From the NCBI GenBank assembly GCA_002403455.1, contig DHHV01000028.1, positions 6,985 to 13,566 on the forward strand: a stretch of 6,582 bases of DNA, read 5' to 3'. Below the pieces are notes generated by a model. It was not told where the DNA came from and searched no databases. It saw only the letters and a program-made list of their open reading frames with translations. The stretch's first letter is position 1, and each line of letters opens with the position of its first letter. Positions 1 to 5,722 of the stretch are shown here, piece by piece. Source of the stretch: Hyphomonadaceae bacterium UBA4763. Its GTDB lineage: Bacteria > Pseudomonadota > Alphaproteobacteria > Caulobacterales > Aquidulcibacteraceae. A program made the translations under genes and the position numbers.

Positions 1-227
1 CGGCGCTGCGGGCGCGGCTGGCGCGCGAGCCGCGCGATTACCTGCCCCACGTGACCATGGCCTATCTCGATCCAGGGACAAATCTTGATCGGGTCATGGC
101 GTTTTCGCGCCGATTGGCCTTGTTTCGCGCTGCGCCTTTTCGCGTCGAGCGTTTTGGTCTTTATTCAAGCTGGTTGGGCGCCCGCCAGTCGAGCTACCAA
201 TTGGAGCGGGACTATCCGCTCAGCTAA
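1..227 (+). CDS. 2'-5' RNA ligase / cyclic phosphodiesterase family protein, C-terminal part (5' end outside window)
   Basis: Reading from base 3, 74 codons remain open up to TAA at 225-227; the start lies left of the window. The visible part holds an H-x-T-M motif (HVTM, bases 48-59), which fits the second HxT catalytic motif of the two-histidine 2H phosphoesterase superfamily. It ends in a strand pattern (FGLYSSWLGARQSSYQLERD) typical of the C-terminus of bacterial 2'-5' RNA ligase (ThpR/LigT) proteins. Family members hydrolyse or form 2'-5' phosphodiester or 2',3'-cyclic phosphate bonds in RNA in the cytoplasm; the physiological substrate is poorly defined. The first HxT motif cannot be seen, so activity cannot be judged. 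The gene ends 20 bp before the amidotransferase gene on the same strand, consistent with co-transcription. The family call is fairly sure; the exact subgroup is not. Confidence 0.75.
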   Translation, partial: ALRARLAREPRDYLPHVTMAYLDPGTNLDRVMAFSRRLALFRAAPFRVERFGLYSSWLGARQSSYQLERDYPLS

Positions 228-234
228 ATCACGC

Positions 235-240
235 AAGGAG
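235..240 (+). promoter_or_regulatory. Shine-Dalgarno AAGGAG selecting a TTG start
   Basis: AAGGAG lies 7 nt before TTG at 248-250. No ATG or GTG sits at a suitable distance, and the protein's first beta strand (RIGILETG) begins directly after this codon. The non-canonical TTG is therefore the most likely start of the amidotransferase. Confidence 0.75.
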
Positions 241-247
241 CCGCCTT

Positions 248-976
248 TTGACCCGCATCGGCATTTTGGAAACCGGCGCGCCGCCGGCGGCGCTGCAGCC
301 CACGTTTGGGCGCTATCCTGACATGATGCAGGCATTGCTCGCCGCGCAGGGCGATTTCTCGTTTACGACCTTCCGCGTCGCCGAAGGCGATCAGCCCGCC
401 AATTTGGGCGCAGCCGATGCGTGGCTGGTCACCGGCTCCCCGCATGGGGTCTATGAAGACCATGATTGGCTTGCGCCATTTTTTGACCTGTTGCGCGCAA
501 TCCGCGCCGCCCGCCAGCCCATGGTCGGCATTTGCTTTGGCCATCAGGCGTTGGCGCAAGCCTTTGGCGGTGAGGTCCGCAAATCCGATAAGGGCTGGGG
601 CATTGGCCCGCATCAGTACCGCATCGTCGAAAAAACCGACTGGATGACGCCCATTGCGGGCTTCATCACCCTGGCGGCGAGCCACCAGGACCAGATCGCG
701 CAAATCCCCGATGGGGCGCTTTTGTTCGCCAGCAACGCTCATTGCCAATTCGCTGGCCTTGATTACGGCGCGGGGATTGTCAGCTTTCAGGGCCATCCCG
801 AATTCACCGCCCCTTATGCGCAAGCCTTGCTGCGCGCCCGCGCCGGCGGCGTGATCCCGGCCGACGAAGCCATGCAGGCGCACGACCTCTATGGAGATCA
901 GCGCCTCGACGCCGACCTTGCGGCGACCTGGATCGCAGGGCTGGTTCAGAACAACGCGGAATTTGCGCGAGATTAA
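248..976 (+). CDS. Class I glutamine amidotransferase (GMP synthase glutaminase-like), 242 aa
   Basis: This is a stand-alone cytoplasmic class I (triad) glutamine amidotransferase domain, which hydrolyses glutamine and delivers ammonia to an acceptor. The nucleophile elbow GICFGHQ puts the catalytic cysteine at residue 96, and QGHPEF supplies His183 and Glu185, so the triad is complete. The oxyanion-hole region VTGSPHGVYE (61-70) resembles that of the free-standing GMP-synthase-like amidotransferases. Length (242 aa) fits that family. No synthetase domain follows and none is encoded nearby, so the acceptor substrate is unknown; related stand-alone proteins include gamma-glutamyl-polyamine hydrolase-like and GATase1_GMPS-like enzymes. 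The TTG start is chosen on the AAGGAG 7 nt upstream. It lies 20 bp behind the RNA ligase-type gene and probably shares its transcript. The family is certain; the specific role is not. Confidence 0.9.
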   Translation: MTRIGILETGAPPAALQPTFGRYPDMMQALLAAQGDFSFTTFRVAEGDQPANLGAADAWLVTGSPHGVYEDHDWLAPFFDLLRAIRAARQPMVGICFGHQALAQAFGGEVRKSDKGWGIGPHQYRIVEKTDWMTPIAGFITLAASHQDQIAQIPDGALLFASNAHCQFAGLDYGAGIVSFQGHPEFTAPYAQALLRARAGGVIPADEAMQAHDLYGDQRLDADLAATWIAGLVQNNAEFARD

Positions 977-1045
977 CGAGACCGCGTTCAGCATGATTTA
1001 ACGGCTCGCCCCTAGGATTTGACGCGAATCCAAGGATGGCGATCA

Positions 1046-1537
1046 ATGCGCAGTATTTATGCTTTGGCCTTTGCATGTATGGCGAGCGCCGCCGGCGCCC
1101 AAACCCTTTTGGGTTCAGACTCAGCGCAAATCGCCGCGCCGAGCTTTGATCTGTCGCTCGACGCCAATGAAACCCGCGTCATTCGCCTTGCCGCGCCCAT
1201 CGATGGCGTCGCAATCGGCAATCCGGATGTGGCGGTCGTCACCGCCCATAATCGCACCACCTTGCTGGTCACCGGCAAGCGGCAGGGCACGACCAATCTG
1301 GTGGCGCTGAGTTCGACAGGCGCGATCGTTTATTCCGCGCAAGTGCAAGTGCGCGGCCAGGCTGGGACATCGCGGGTTGATCTTTATCGCGGCGTTGAGC
1401 GGGTGGAGAATGTCTGCGCGCCGAAATGCGTTGAGACGCCGCGCCAGCAAGGCAATGGCGACGCAGTGTCCGCTCTCGCGGCAACCGGCGCAATTTTGGG
1501 CGGCGGCGGGACGCCTGCCCAAGGCGGCGGCAGCTAA
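1046..1537 (+). CDS. Secreted pilus assembly N-terminal domain protein (CpaC/RcpA N-domain-like, no secretin), 163 aa
   Basis: The product begins with a Sec signal peptide (residues 1-18, cleavage likely after AAGA). Residues about 36-103 match the pattern of the T2SS/T3SS pilus-formation N-terminal domain found at the front of CpaC/RcpA secretins: an L-x-L-x-x-x-x-T-R-V-I-R-L opening, then IAIGNPDVA-like (VAIGNPDVAVV, 56-66) and TTLLVTGKRQGTTNL (71-85). The secretin channel domain is absent. After the domain come a CAPKC cysteine pair (124-128) and a Gly-rich tail. It probably acts in the periplasm as an accessory to Tad/Flp pilus assembly; this is inference from the domain and from the two pseudopilin genes downstream. 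ATG 1046 is preferred over an in-frame TTG at 1019 because AAGGA (1032-1036) sits 9 nt before it and the signal peptide then starts correctly. No terminator is visible before the next gene. Confidence 0.82.
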   Translation: MRSIYALAFACMASAAGAQTLLGSDSAQIAAPSFDLSLDANETRVIRLAAPIDGVAIGNPDVAVVTAHNRTTLLVTGKRQGTTNLVALSSTGAIVYSAQVQVRGQAGTSRVDLYRGVERVENVCAPKCVETPRQQGNGDAVSALAATGAILGGGGTPAQGGGS

Positions 1538-1553
1538 TGGATTGGGGCGGCGG

Positions 1554-1570
1554 CTGGCACGGTCTTAGTT
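1554..1570 (+). promoter_or_regulatory. Possible sigma-54 (-24/-12) promoter upstream of the tadE-like gene
   Basis: The -24 half CTGGCACG is a perfect match to the consensus YTGGCACG. The -12 half at correct spacing is TAGTT instead of TTGCW, so the near-invariant GC is GT. A start near 1580 would leave a leader of about 37 nt before ATG 1617. The weak -12 half makes this only a candidate. Confidence 0.25.
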
Positions 1571-1603
1571 CTCGGCTTTAGTGCAGCGCCATAGATAAAT
1601 CTC

Positions 1604-1610
1604 GGTGGGA
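1604..1610 (+). promoter_or_regulatory. Shine-Dalgarno GGTGGGA for the tadE-like gene
   Basis: GGTGGGA ends 6 nt before ATG 1617. An in-frame GTG at 1605 lies inside this purine-rich run and has no ribosome binding site of its own, so ATG 1617 is preferred as the start. Confidence 0.6.
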
Positions 1611-1616
1611 ACCATC

Positions 1617-2210
1617 ATGTTTGGCAAGCGGATGCCGACAACTCGAAAACTCCGGAGTGATCGCCGCGGCGCCACTGCCGTCGAATTTGCGCTGATCGCA
1701 ACGCCGTTGTTCATTCTGGTCTTTGGCTTAATCGAGCTGATGCTGATCTTTTTGATCTCATCGGCGCTCGAAAATGGCGTTGCCGAGATCTCACGTGACT
1801 TGCGCACAGGCGAGTTTCAATTCGCCAATAATGGCCAGCCGCTGGATCAGCAGGAACAAGCGTTCCGCAATATCATCTGCCAAAATGTATTTGATCTGTT
1901 CCCCTGCGCCAGCAATCTCGAGGTTGACGTTCAGAACTTTGGCTCGTTTGGCGACATCACAACACCATCTCCCATTGTGCCGACGGGTGGAACATTGAGC
2001 AATGGCGCAATTGCAACAACACCCACTTTCGATCCCGGCCTTAACCGCTTCTCGACGGGCCTCGCGGAGGAGATTGTCGTCGTTCGCGCCTTCGTCGAAT
2101 GGCAGATTCTAACGCCGCTGATCGCCCCGGTCGTCGCCAATTTGGGCACGGACCGCGTCTTATTGCAGGCGACAACAGCGTTCCGCAACGAACCCTTCCC
2201 CGATCCATGA
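1617..2210 (+). CDS. TadE-like minor pseudopilin, 197 aa
   Basis: The basic N-terminus ending RRG is followed by ATAVEF and a long hydrophobic helix (about residues 25-48). This is the type IVb prepilin arrangement: cleavage after Gly18 by a TadV/CpaA-type peptidase, with glutamate at mature position 5 (Glu23). The downstream segment with two cysteines (IICQNVFDLFPC, about 88-99) and the LEVDV strand are typical of TadE proteins. A Thr/Pro/Gly-rich stretch follows at about 110-140, and the C-terminus returns to a strand-rich pattern. TadE-type proteins are minor pseudopilins needed for Flp pilus assembly and adhesion. The gene overlaps or abuts the next pseudopilin gene (the stop TGA 2208-2210 overlaps a possible ATG at 2207), indicating translational coupling. 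The start is chosen on the GGTGGGA site at 1604-1610; GTG 1605 would add four residues. The family is well supported, but TadE versus TadG-like naming is not settled. Confidence 0.88.
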   Translation: MFGKRMPTTRKLRSDRRGATAVEFALIATPLFILVFGLIELMLIFLISSALENGVAEISRDLRTGEFQFANNGQPLDQQEQAFRNIICQNVFDLFPCASNLEVDVQNFGSFGDITTPSPIVPTGGTLSNGAIATTPTFDPGLNRFSTGLAEEIVVVRAFVEWQILTPLIAPVVANLGTDRVLLQATTAFRNEPFPDP

Positions 2211-2218
2211 GGCCAGAG

Positions 2219-2785
2219 ATGCACCGCGTCCGCGCGCGCTTCACCCGAATTTGGCGTTTAGCCTCGATCCTGCGCCGCGCCCACGATGGCGTCGCGGCGG
2301 TCGAATTTGCACTCATGTTGCCTTTGCTGGCGTTTTTGCTATTTGGGTCGGCCGAAGTATCCGTAATGCTTCTCGCCGATCGCAAGATTACCAGTCTTGC
2401 AAATGTGGTCGGCGACTTGGTTGCCCAAGATGATCAAATTACGGCCGCAGAATTGACAGGCATTTTTGACGCAGCGGCATCTGTCCTTCAACCGTTTCAA
2501 ACGACGGGATTGTGCATTGTTACCACGTCTGTAATCTTGAATAATTCAAATCAGTTGACTGTAGATTGGTCACGCGAGAATTCAACTTCAATTGCTGGCT
2601 GTATCCGACGCACAACGCCCCCTGCGCTCAATGCGATCGTAATACCGCCTGGCGGTTCCGTGGTAGTCACCGAGGTCCGCTACCCCTTTCAACCTATAAC
2701 CGGCTTTGTTTTATCCAGCGGTGTAACCTTGGAGCAGTCCTTTGTGCTGCGCCCTCGGCGCACAGACCGCATAACGATCTCCTAG
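2219..2785 (+). CDS. TadE/TadF-like minor pseudopilin, 188 aa
   Basis: A second type IVb prepilin-like protein. A basic leader ends in DG24, followed by VAAVEFALMLPLLAFLLFG, giving a predicted cleavage after Gly24 and glutamate at mature position 5 (Glu29), then a transmembrane helix to about residue 50. The helical DRKITSLANVVGDLVAQ segment and two cysteines (in GLCIVTTS and AGCIRRT) followed by a beta-rich C-terminal half resemble TadF/TadE-type minor pilins. It would be inserted in the inner membrane and processed alongside the upstream TadE-like protein. Start choice: ATG 2219 has GAGG (2209-2212) 6 nt upstream; ATG 2207 overlaps the preceding stop as ATGA but has no ribosome site, and adds four residues. 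The middle of the gene (about 2380-2720) is visibly richer in A and T than its neighbours. It ends 6 bp from the convergent pseudouridine synthase gene with no terminator hairpin visible. Confidence 0.85.
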   Translation: MHRVRARFTRIWRLASILRRAHDGVAAVEFALMLPLLAFLLFGSAEVSVMLLADRKITSLANVVGDLVAQDDQITAAELTGIFDAAASVLQPFQTTGLCIVTTSVILNNSNQLTVDWSRENSTSIAGCIRRTTPPALNAIVIPPGGSVVVTEVRYPFQPITGFVLSSGVTLEQSFVLRPRRTDRITIS

Positions 2786-2791
2786 GCCAGC

Positions 2792-3580
2792 TCACGCCGC
2801 CGCTATCATCGCGCTGCGCTCGCTTTCACCCAGCAGGCGCCAATGCCCTTCCGGCAGCGCGTTGAGCTTAAGCGGCCCAATCCGTACCCGCAACAGATCG
2901 ACGACATCCAACCCGACCGCGGCCGCCATGCGGCGGATTTGGTGATTGCGCCCTTCTTGCAAGACAAATTGCAAGGTCTGCGGCCGGATCACCGCCACCT
3001 TCGCCGGCAGCAAGGCCCGTCCGTCCAGATGCAGGCCATGTCGCAGCAGCTTGAGCTTATCTTTCGTGATCTCGCCGCGCAGGGTGACGACATATTCCTT
3101 GTCCAGACGCGATTGCGGGCCGATCACCGCTTTGGCAAGCACGCCATCGGTTGACAGCAATAACAGCCCGCGCGAATCTTGATCGAGCCTTCCCAACGGC
3201 GCGAATGGCTTACCGAGATCAAGGCCTCCTAGCGGCGCATCGCCGACATAAAGATCGGCGTGCAAGAGCCGGGCCGCCGGAACCTGGCCGCGCTCGGGCT
3301 GGGCCGAGACATAGCCGACCGGCTTGTTCAAGACCGCTGTCACCGCGCCGAGGAGATCGCCCGTCGTAACGCGCGCGCCGGCGCCGGCCAAAGCGGCGAT
3401 GGTTAAAATCTCGCCCGGTTGAATGACGCGGCCCAAATCCTCGACCCGCGCGCCATTGATCTCGACACGACCGGCGGCGATCAGCGCCTCGGCCTCGCGC
3501 CGCGAACAGACGCCGGCCTGCGCCAGCCATTTGTTGACGCGCACTGGGTCGGGGCCGTCATATTGTCGCCGCCAGCTCAT
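2792..3580 (-). CDS. RsuA/RluB/RluF-family rRNA pseudouridine synthase, 262 aa
   Basis: The enzyme isomerises a specific uridine of ribosomal RNA to pseudouridine. Residues about 12-60 are an S4 RNA-binding domain (VRVNKWLAQAGVCSRREAE onward to GRVEINGARV). The catalytic domain contains LNKPVGY (84-90), the catalytic loop GRLDQDSRGLLLL (130-142) with Asp133 as nucleophile, KEYVVTL (161-167) and the family signature EGRNHQIRRM (209-218). The spacing FAPLGRLDQDSRGLL and the KEYVVTL strand resemble RluF (23S U2604) more than RsuA, but the target base cannot be proven from sequence. The long gap between the LNKPVGY strand and the GRLD loop, including an ADLYVGDAPLGG insert, is somewhat unusual. 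ATG at 3578-3580 is chosen; an earlier in-frame TTG (3622) lies inside the terminator of the upstream lipoprotein gene. No strong Shine-Dalgarno is visible. Confidence 0.9.
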   Translation of the reverse strand: MSWRRQYDGPDPVRVNKWLAQAGVCSRREAEALIAAGRVEINGARVEDLGRVIQPGEILTIAALAGAGARVTTGDLLGAVTAVLNKPVGYVSAQPERGQVPAARLLHADLYVGDAPLGGLDLGKPFAPLGRLDQDSRGLLLLSTDGVLAKAVIGPQSRLDKEYVVTLRGEITKDKLKLLRHGLHLDGRALLPAKVAVIRPQTLQFVLQEGRNHQIRRMAAAVGLDVVDLLRVRIGPLKLNALPEGHWRLLGESERSAMIAAA

Positions 3581-3620
3581 CGGCGGATTTCCGCGGGAAC
3601 CACAGCCTATAGCAAGACGC

Positions 3621-3658
3621 AAAAAAAGCCGCTGCGCGATTGCACAGCGGCCTTTTTT
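3621..3658 (-). terminator. Rho-independent terminator after the small lipoprotein gene
   Basis: A 7-bp GC-rich stem, GCCGCTG (3628-3634) with CAGCGGC (3645-3651), encloses a 10-nt loop. Read on the minus strand it is followed by seven T residues (3627-3621). On the plus strand it is followed by six T (3653-3658), so it could act both ways. It lies 18 bp downstream of the lipoprotein stop and 40 bp before the pseudouridine synthase start, separating their transcription. Confidence 0.85.
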
Positions 3659-3676
3659 ATTCCGCTATCGCAGAAA

Positions 3677-3949
3677 TTACGGCTGTTGGCCGCCTTCGGC
3701 CGGCGGGGTCGCGGCGTCCGCCGCGCCTTCAACCGCTTGGGTCGCAGCGTCGGCCGCGCCTTCAACGGCTTGGGTCGCCGCATCGGCCGCGCCTTCAACG
3801 GCTTCGCCAGCCGCCGTCGCCGCAGCGTCAACCGCCGCTTCCGCCGGGGCTTCTACGGCCGGCGCTTCGGTGGTAGCAGCCGGAGCGGCCGGTTGTTCGG
3901 CGCAAGCGGCGAGAACGGCGAGGGCGGCAAAAGCAAAAAGGATGCGCAT
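3677..3949 (-). CDS. Small Ala-rich lipoprotein with three 11-residue repeats, 90 aa
   Basis: The N-terminus MRILFAFAALAVLAAC is a lipoprotein signal with lipobox LAAC and lipidated Cys16. The mature part is almost wholly Ala, Glu, Pro, Val, Thr and Gly: a Pro/Ala-rich linker (about 19-36), then an acidic Ala-rich region with three copies of an 11-residue unit (EGAADAATQAV at 52-62 and 63-73, a variant ending PPA at 74-84). The repeat could form amphipathic alanine-rich helices; no enzyme motif is present. It is presumably anchored to the inner or outer membrane and exposed to the periplasm. Low-complexity Ala-rich lipoproteins of this sort are often seen in Alphaproteobacteria without known function. 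A GGGGAA stretch 5' of ATG is a modest ribosome site. It has its own terminator and is divergent from purD, so it is monocistronic. The coding frame is supported by the signal peptide and terminator; low complexity leaves other frames open as well. Confidence 0.75.
   Translation of the reverse strand: MRILFAFAALAVLAACAEQPAAPAATTEAPAVEAPAEAAVDAAATAAGEAVEGAADAATQAVEGAADAATQAVEGAADAATPPAEGGQQP
3698..3796 (-). repeat. Three tandem 33-bp repeats within the lipoprotein gene
   Basis: Three adjacent 33-bp units encode 11 residues each (codons 52-84). The first two are identical at protein level and differ at a few third positions; the third diverges at its end. The unit is in frame, so copy-number change would alter the lipoprotein length without a frameshift. 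Confidence 0.85.
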
Positions 3950-4123
3950 CGGAGTTTCCCCTGAATTTCCTCACCTAATCGTGAGTCAAGAGTCCATTAG
4001 ATTAAATTTCCGACATATTCAAGCGCGCATGATGGGTGCGATTGCGCATAGCGGCAAAGCGCCGATCGCATATCGGCGCATAAACAACCAGAAGAAGCCA
4101 TTGATTGGGCAAGGAAATATTGC
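3950..4123. promoter_or_regulatory. Divergent promoter region, lipoprotein gene / purD
   Basis: This 174-bp spacer separates two genes read outwards and must hold both promoters. The half nearer the lipoprotein is A/T-rich. On the minus strand there is a CTTGAC(T) -35-like hexamer at 3984-3989, without a convincing -10. A short inverted repeat CTCAC-N6-GTGAG lies at 3970-3985. The half nearer purD holds the hairpin at 4059-4079 and an AAGGA ribosome site at 4111-4115. No clear purD promoter hexamers were found by eye. Confidence 0.5.
4059..4079 (+). promoter_or_regulatory. Perfect 8-bp inverted repeat (hairpin) in the purD leader
   Basis: GCGCCGAT (4059-4066) and ATCGGCGC (4072-4079) flank a 5-nt loop. 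No T-run follows, so it is not a terminator. It lies 31 nt upstream of the purD AAGGA site and could be an operator or a leader-RNA hairpin. Confidence 0.5.
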
Positions 4124-5413
4124 ATGCGCGTGCTAATCGTCGGCGGTCATGGCCGCGAACATGCCTTGGCCTGGCGCCTGGCGCAGGACCCGTCGGTTAG
4201 CGCTTTATTCGTTGCGCCCGGCAATCCGGGCGCGGCCGCCATCGCCACCTGCCTGCCGGTCGGGCTCGATGATCTCGACAGCCTCGTTGCGGCGGCGCAA
4301 GCCGTCACAGCCGATCTTGTCGTCATTGGGCCGGAGGGGCCGCTGGTCGCCGGGCTCGCCGACCGCCTGCGCGATGTGGGCATCGCCTGTTTTGGCCCGA
4401 GCGCGGCGGCGGCGCGCCTGGAAGGCTCAAAGCGGTTCATGAAAGAGATCGCGGCGCGCGCCGGCATTCCGACCGCGCGTTTTGGCGCCTTCACCGACGC
4501 CGACGCCGCGCGCGCTTTTCTGGACGAGATGGCGCCGCCTTATGTGATCAAAGCCGACGGCCTTGCCGCCGGCAAAGGCGTCAGCCTGCTCGCCAATCGC
4601 TGGGAGGCGGACGCCGAGATCGTCTCGATGTTGTCGGGGAAATTTGGCGCGCAATCGGCGCAGATCGTCATCGAGGAATTCCTGCAGGGCGAAGAGCTCT
4701 CGCTATTTGCGCTTTGCGATGGAAAAACCGCCCGCTTGCTCGGCGCCGCTCAGGATCACAAGCGCGCTTTTGACGGCGATCAGGGGCCCAATACAGGCGG
4801 GATGGGAGCCTATGCGCCCGCCCCGATCGCCACGGCCGCTTTGCAAGCGCAGGCGATGAGCGGCATCGTCCAGCCAGCCCTCGACGCCATGGCGGCGCAA
4901 GGCGCGCCGTTCGTGGGCGTGTTGTTCGCCGGCTTGATGGCGACGCCGGCGGGCCCCAAGCTGATCGAATTCAATTGCCGGTTTGGCGATCCGGAATGCC
5001 AAACCCTGATGCCGTTGATCGAAGGCGATTTGGCGCGCGTCCTTTATCATGGCGCGACAGGTACGCTCGACGAAGCGCCCCCGTTGACCTTGCGCGCTGG
5101 CGCCAGCCTCTGCGTCGTGCTGGCCGCGCAAGGCTATCCGGACCGGCCAAAGACCGGTGGCGCGATTGCGGGGCTGGCGCAAGCCGCCGCTGACGACAAG
5201 GTGCAAGTGTTCCATGCCGGGACCAAGATGGAGGACGGCGTCTTGCGCGCTTGCGGCGGGCGGGTGTTGAATATTTGCGCGCAAGGCGACGACCTCGCCG
5301 CGGCTCGCGCCCGCGCCTATGCCGCGATCGATCTGATCGACTGGCCGGACGGCTTTTACCGCCGCGATATCGGCTGGCGGGCCCTCACCGCAAGTTCAGA
5401 TGGCGTTGCTTAG
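4124..5413 (+). CDS. purD: Phosphoribosylamine-glycine ligase (GAR synthetase), 429 aa
   Basis: It catalyses the second step of de novo purine synthesis: 5-phosphoribosylamine plus glycine plus ATP to glycinamide ribonucleotide, in the cytoplasm. The N-terminal domain shows the family opening VGGHGREHALAW (7-17) and the IGPEGPL loop (68-74). The ATP-grasp region carries GSKRFMK (101-107), the ATP-binding KADGLAAGKGV (143-153), DHKRAFDGDQGPNTGGMGAY (211-230) and the metal-binding EFNCRFGDPECQ (282-293). The C-terminal domain contains CVVLAAQGYP and later TGGAI. Length agrees with the usual 420-430 residues and no key motif is missing. ATG 4124 is supported by AAGGA at 4111-4115, 8 nt away. It stands alone on its strand rather than in a pur operon. 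Its stop TAG overlaps the stop of the convergent secreted-protein gene. Confidence 0.97.
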   Translation: MRVLIVGGHGREHALAWRLAQDPSVSALFVAPGNPGAAAIATCLPVGLDDLDSLVAAAQAVTADLVVIGPEGPLVAGLADRLRDVGIACFGPSAAAARLEGSKRFMKEIAARAGIPTARFGAFTDADAARAFLDEMAPPYVIKADGLAAGKGVSLLANRWEADAEIVSMLSGKFGAQSAQIVIEEFLQGEELSLFALCDGKTARLLGAAQDHKRAFDGDQGPNTGGMGAYAPAPIATAALQAQAMSGIVQPALDAMAAQGAPFVGVLFAGLMATPAGPKLIEFNCRFGDPECQTLMPLIEGDLARVLYHGATGTLDEAPPLTLRAGASLCVVLAAQGYPDRPKTGGAIAGLAQAAADDKVQVFHAGTKMEDGVLRACGGRVLNICAQGDDLAAARARAYAAIDLIDWPDGFYRRDIGWRALTASSDGVA

Positions 5414-5709
5414 GCGAACGCCAAGCGCCCATTCGGCGGCGGCACGGCGTGGCGGCGTTGGCTTTCGCCACCCTCTTCCGTGCGCAGGCGCGGCTCTGCA
5501 TCGGTTTTCGCCGGAATGCAGCGCAAAGCCGGGCCGCGAAACCGCATGGCTGGCGATAACCGATGAGCGGCGCAAGATTTGCCGCCTTCTGCCGCCCATT
5601 TGGCGAAGGTGATCTTGGCTTGCGCCGGCGCTGTCAAGGTCGCCGAAGCAGCGATCACGCTCGCGGCGATGAAGGCTGCTTTCACGAGAGTTGAAAAAAC
5701 TTGCTTCAT
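5410..5709 (-). CDS. Small secreted protein of unknown function, 99 aa
   Basis: The product has a clear Sec signal peptide: MKQ, a basic Lys10, a hydrophobic stretch (about 11-25) and cleavage after APAQA (residue 31). The mature part of about 68 residues contains two cysteines (46 and 64), which could form a disulfide in the periplasm, and an Arg-rich C-terminal half. I do not recognise a family. The start is supported by AGGGAG (5719-5724) 9 nt upstream of ATG 5709. The stop TAA (5412-5410) overlaps the purD stop. It is divergent from the TetR gene with 111 bp between them, making it a possible target of that regulator. The N-terminal half looks convincingly coding; the C-terminal third is less so, and a frameshift or decayed end cannot be excluded. 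Confidence 0.6.
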   Translation of the reverse strand: MKQVFSTLVKAAFIAASVIAASATLTAPAQAKITFAKWAAEGGKSCAAHRLSPAMRFRGPALRCIPAKTDAEPRLRTEEGGESQRRHAVPPPNGRLAFA

Positions 5710-5722
5710 TTTTGCGCGCTCC

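Noticed and set aside
224..994. 256-codon minus-strand open frame across the amidotransferase
   Set aside because: Antisense shadow of a gene with a full catalytic triad; no recognisable domain and a GC-driven lack of stops.
977..1045. Promoter or CtrA half-sites before the pilus block
   Set aside because: TTAAC-like half sites occur at 972-976 and near 997-1001 but their spacing does not form a full site, and no -35/-10 pair stands out.
3698..3796. CRISPR-like array
   Set aside because: The repeats are directly adjacent without spacers, in frame, and lie inside a coding region, so they are a coding tandem repeat.
3423..4136. Long plus-strand open frame of 237 codons opposite the lipoprotein gene
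   Set aside because: Its Ala/Ser-rich repeats are the mirror of the minus-strand repeat; it has no signal peptide or ribosome site, and crosses the terminator and the divergent promoter region. The minus-strand gene has a lipobox and terminator.
4703..5284. 193-codon minus-strand open frame inside purD
   Set aside because: Antisense shadow of a highly conserved enzyme gene; no family resemblance.
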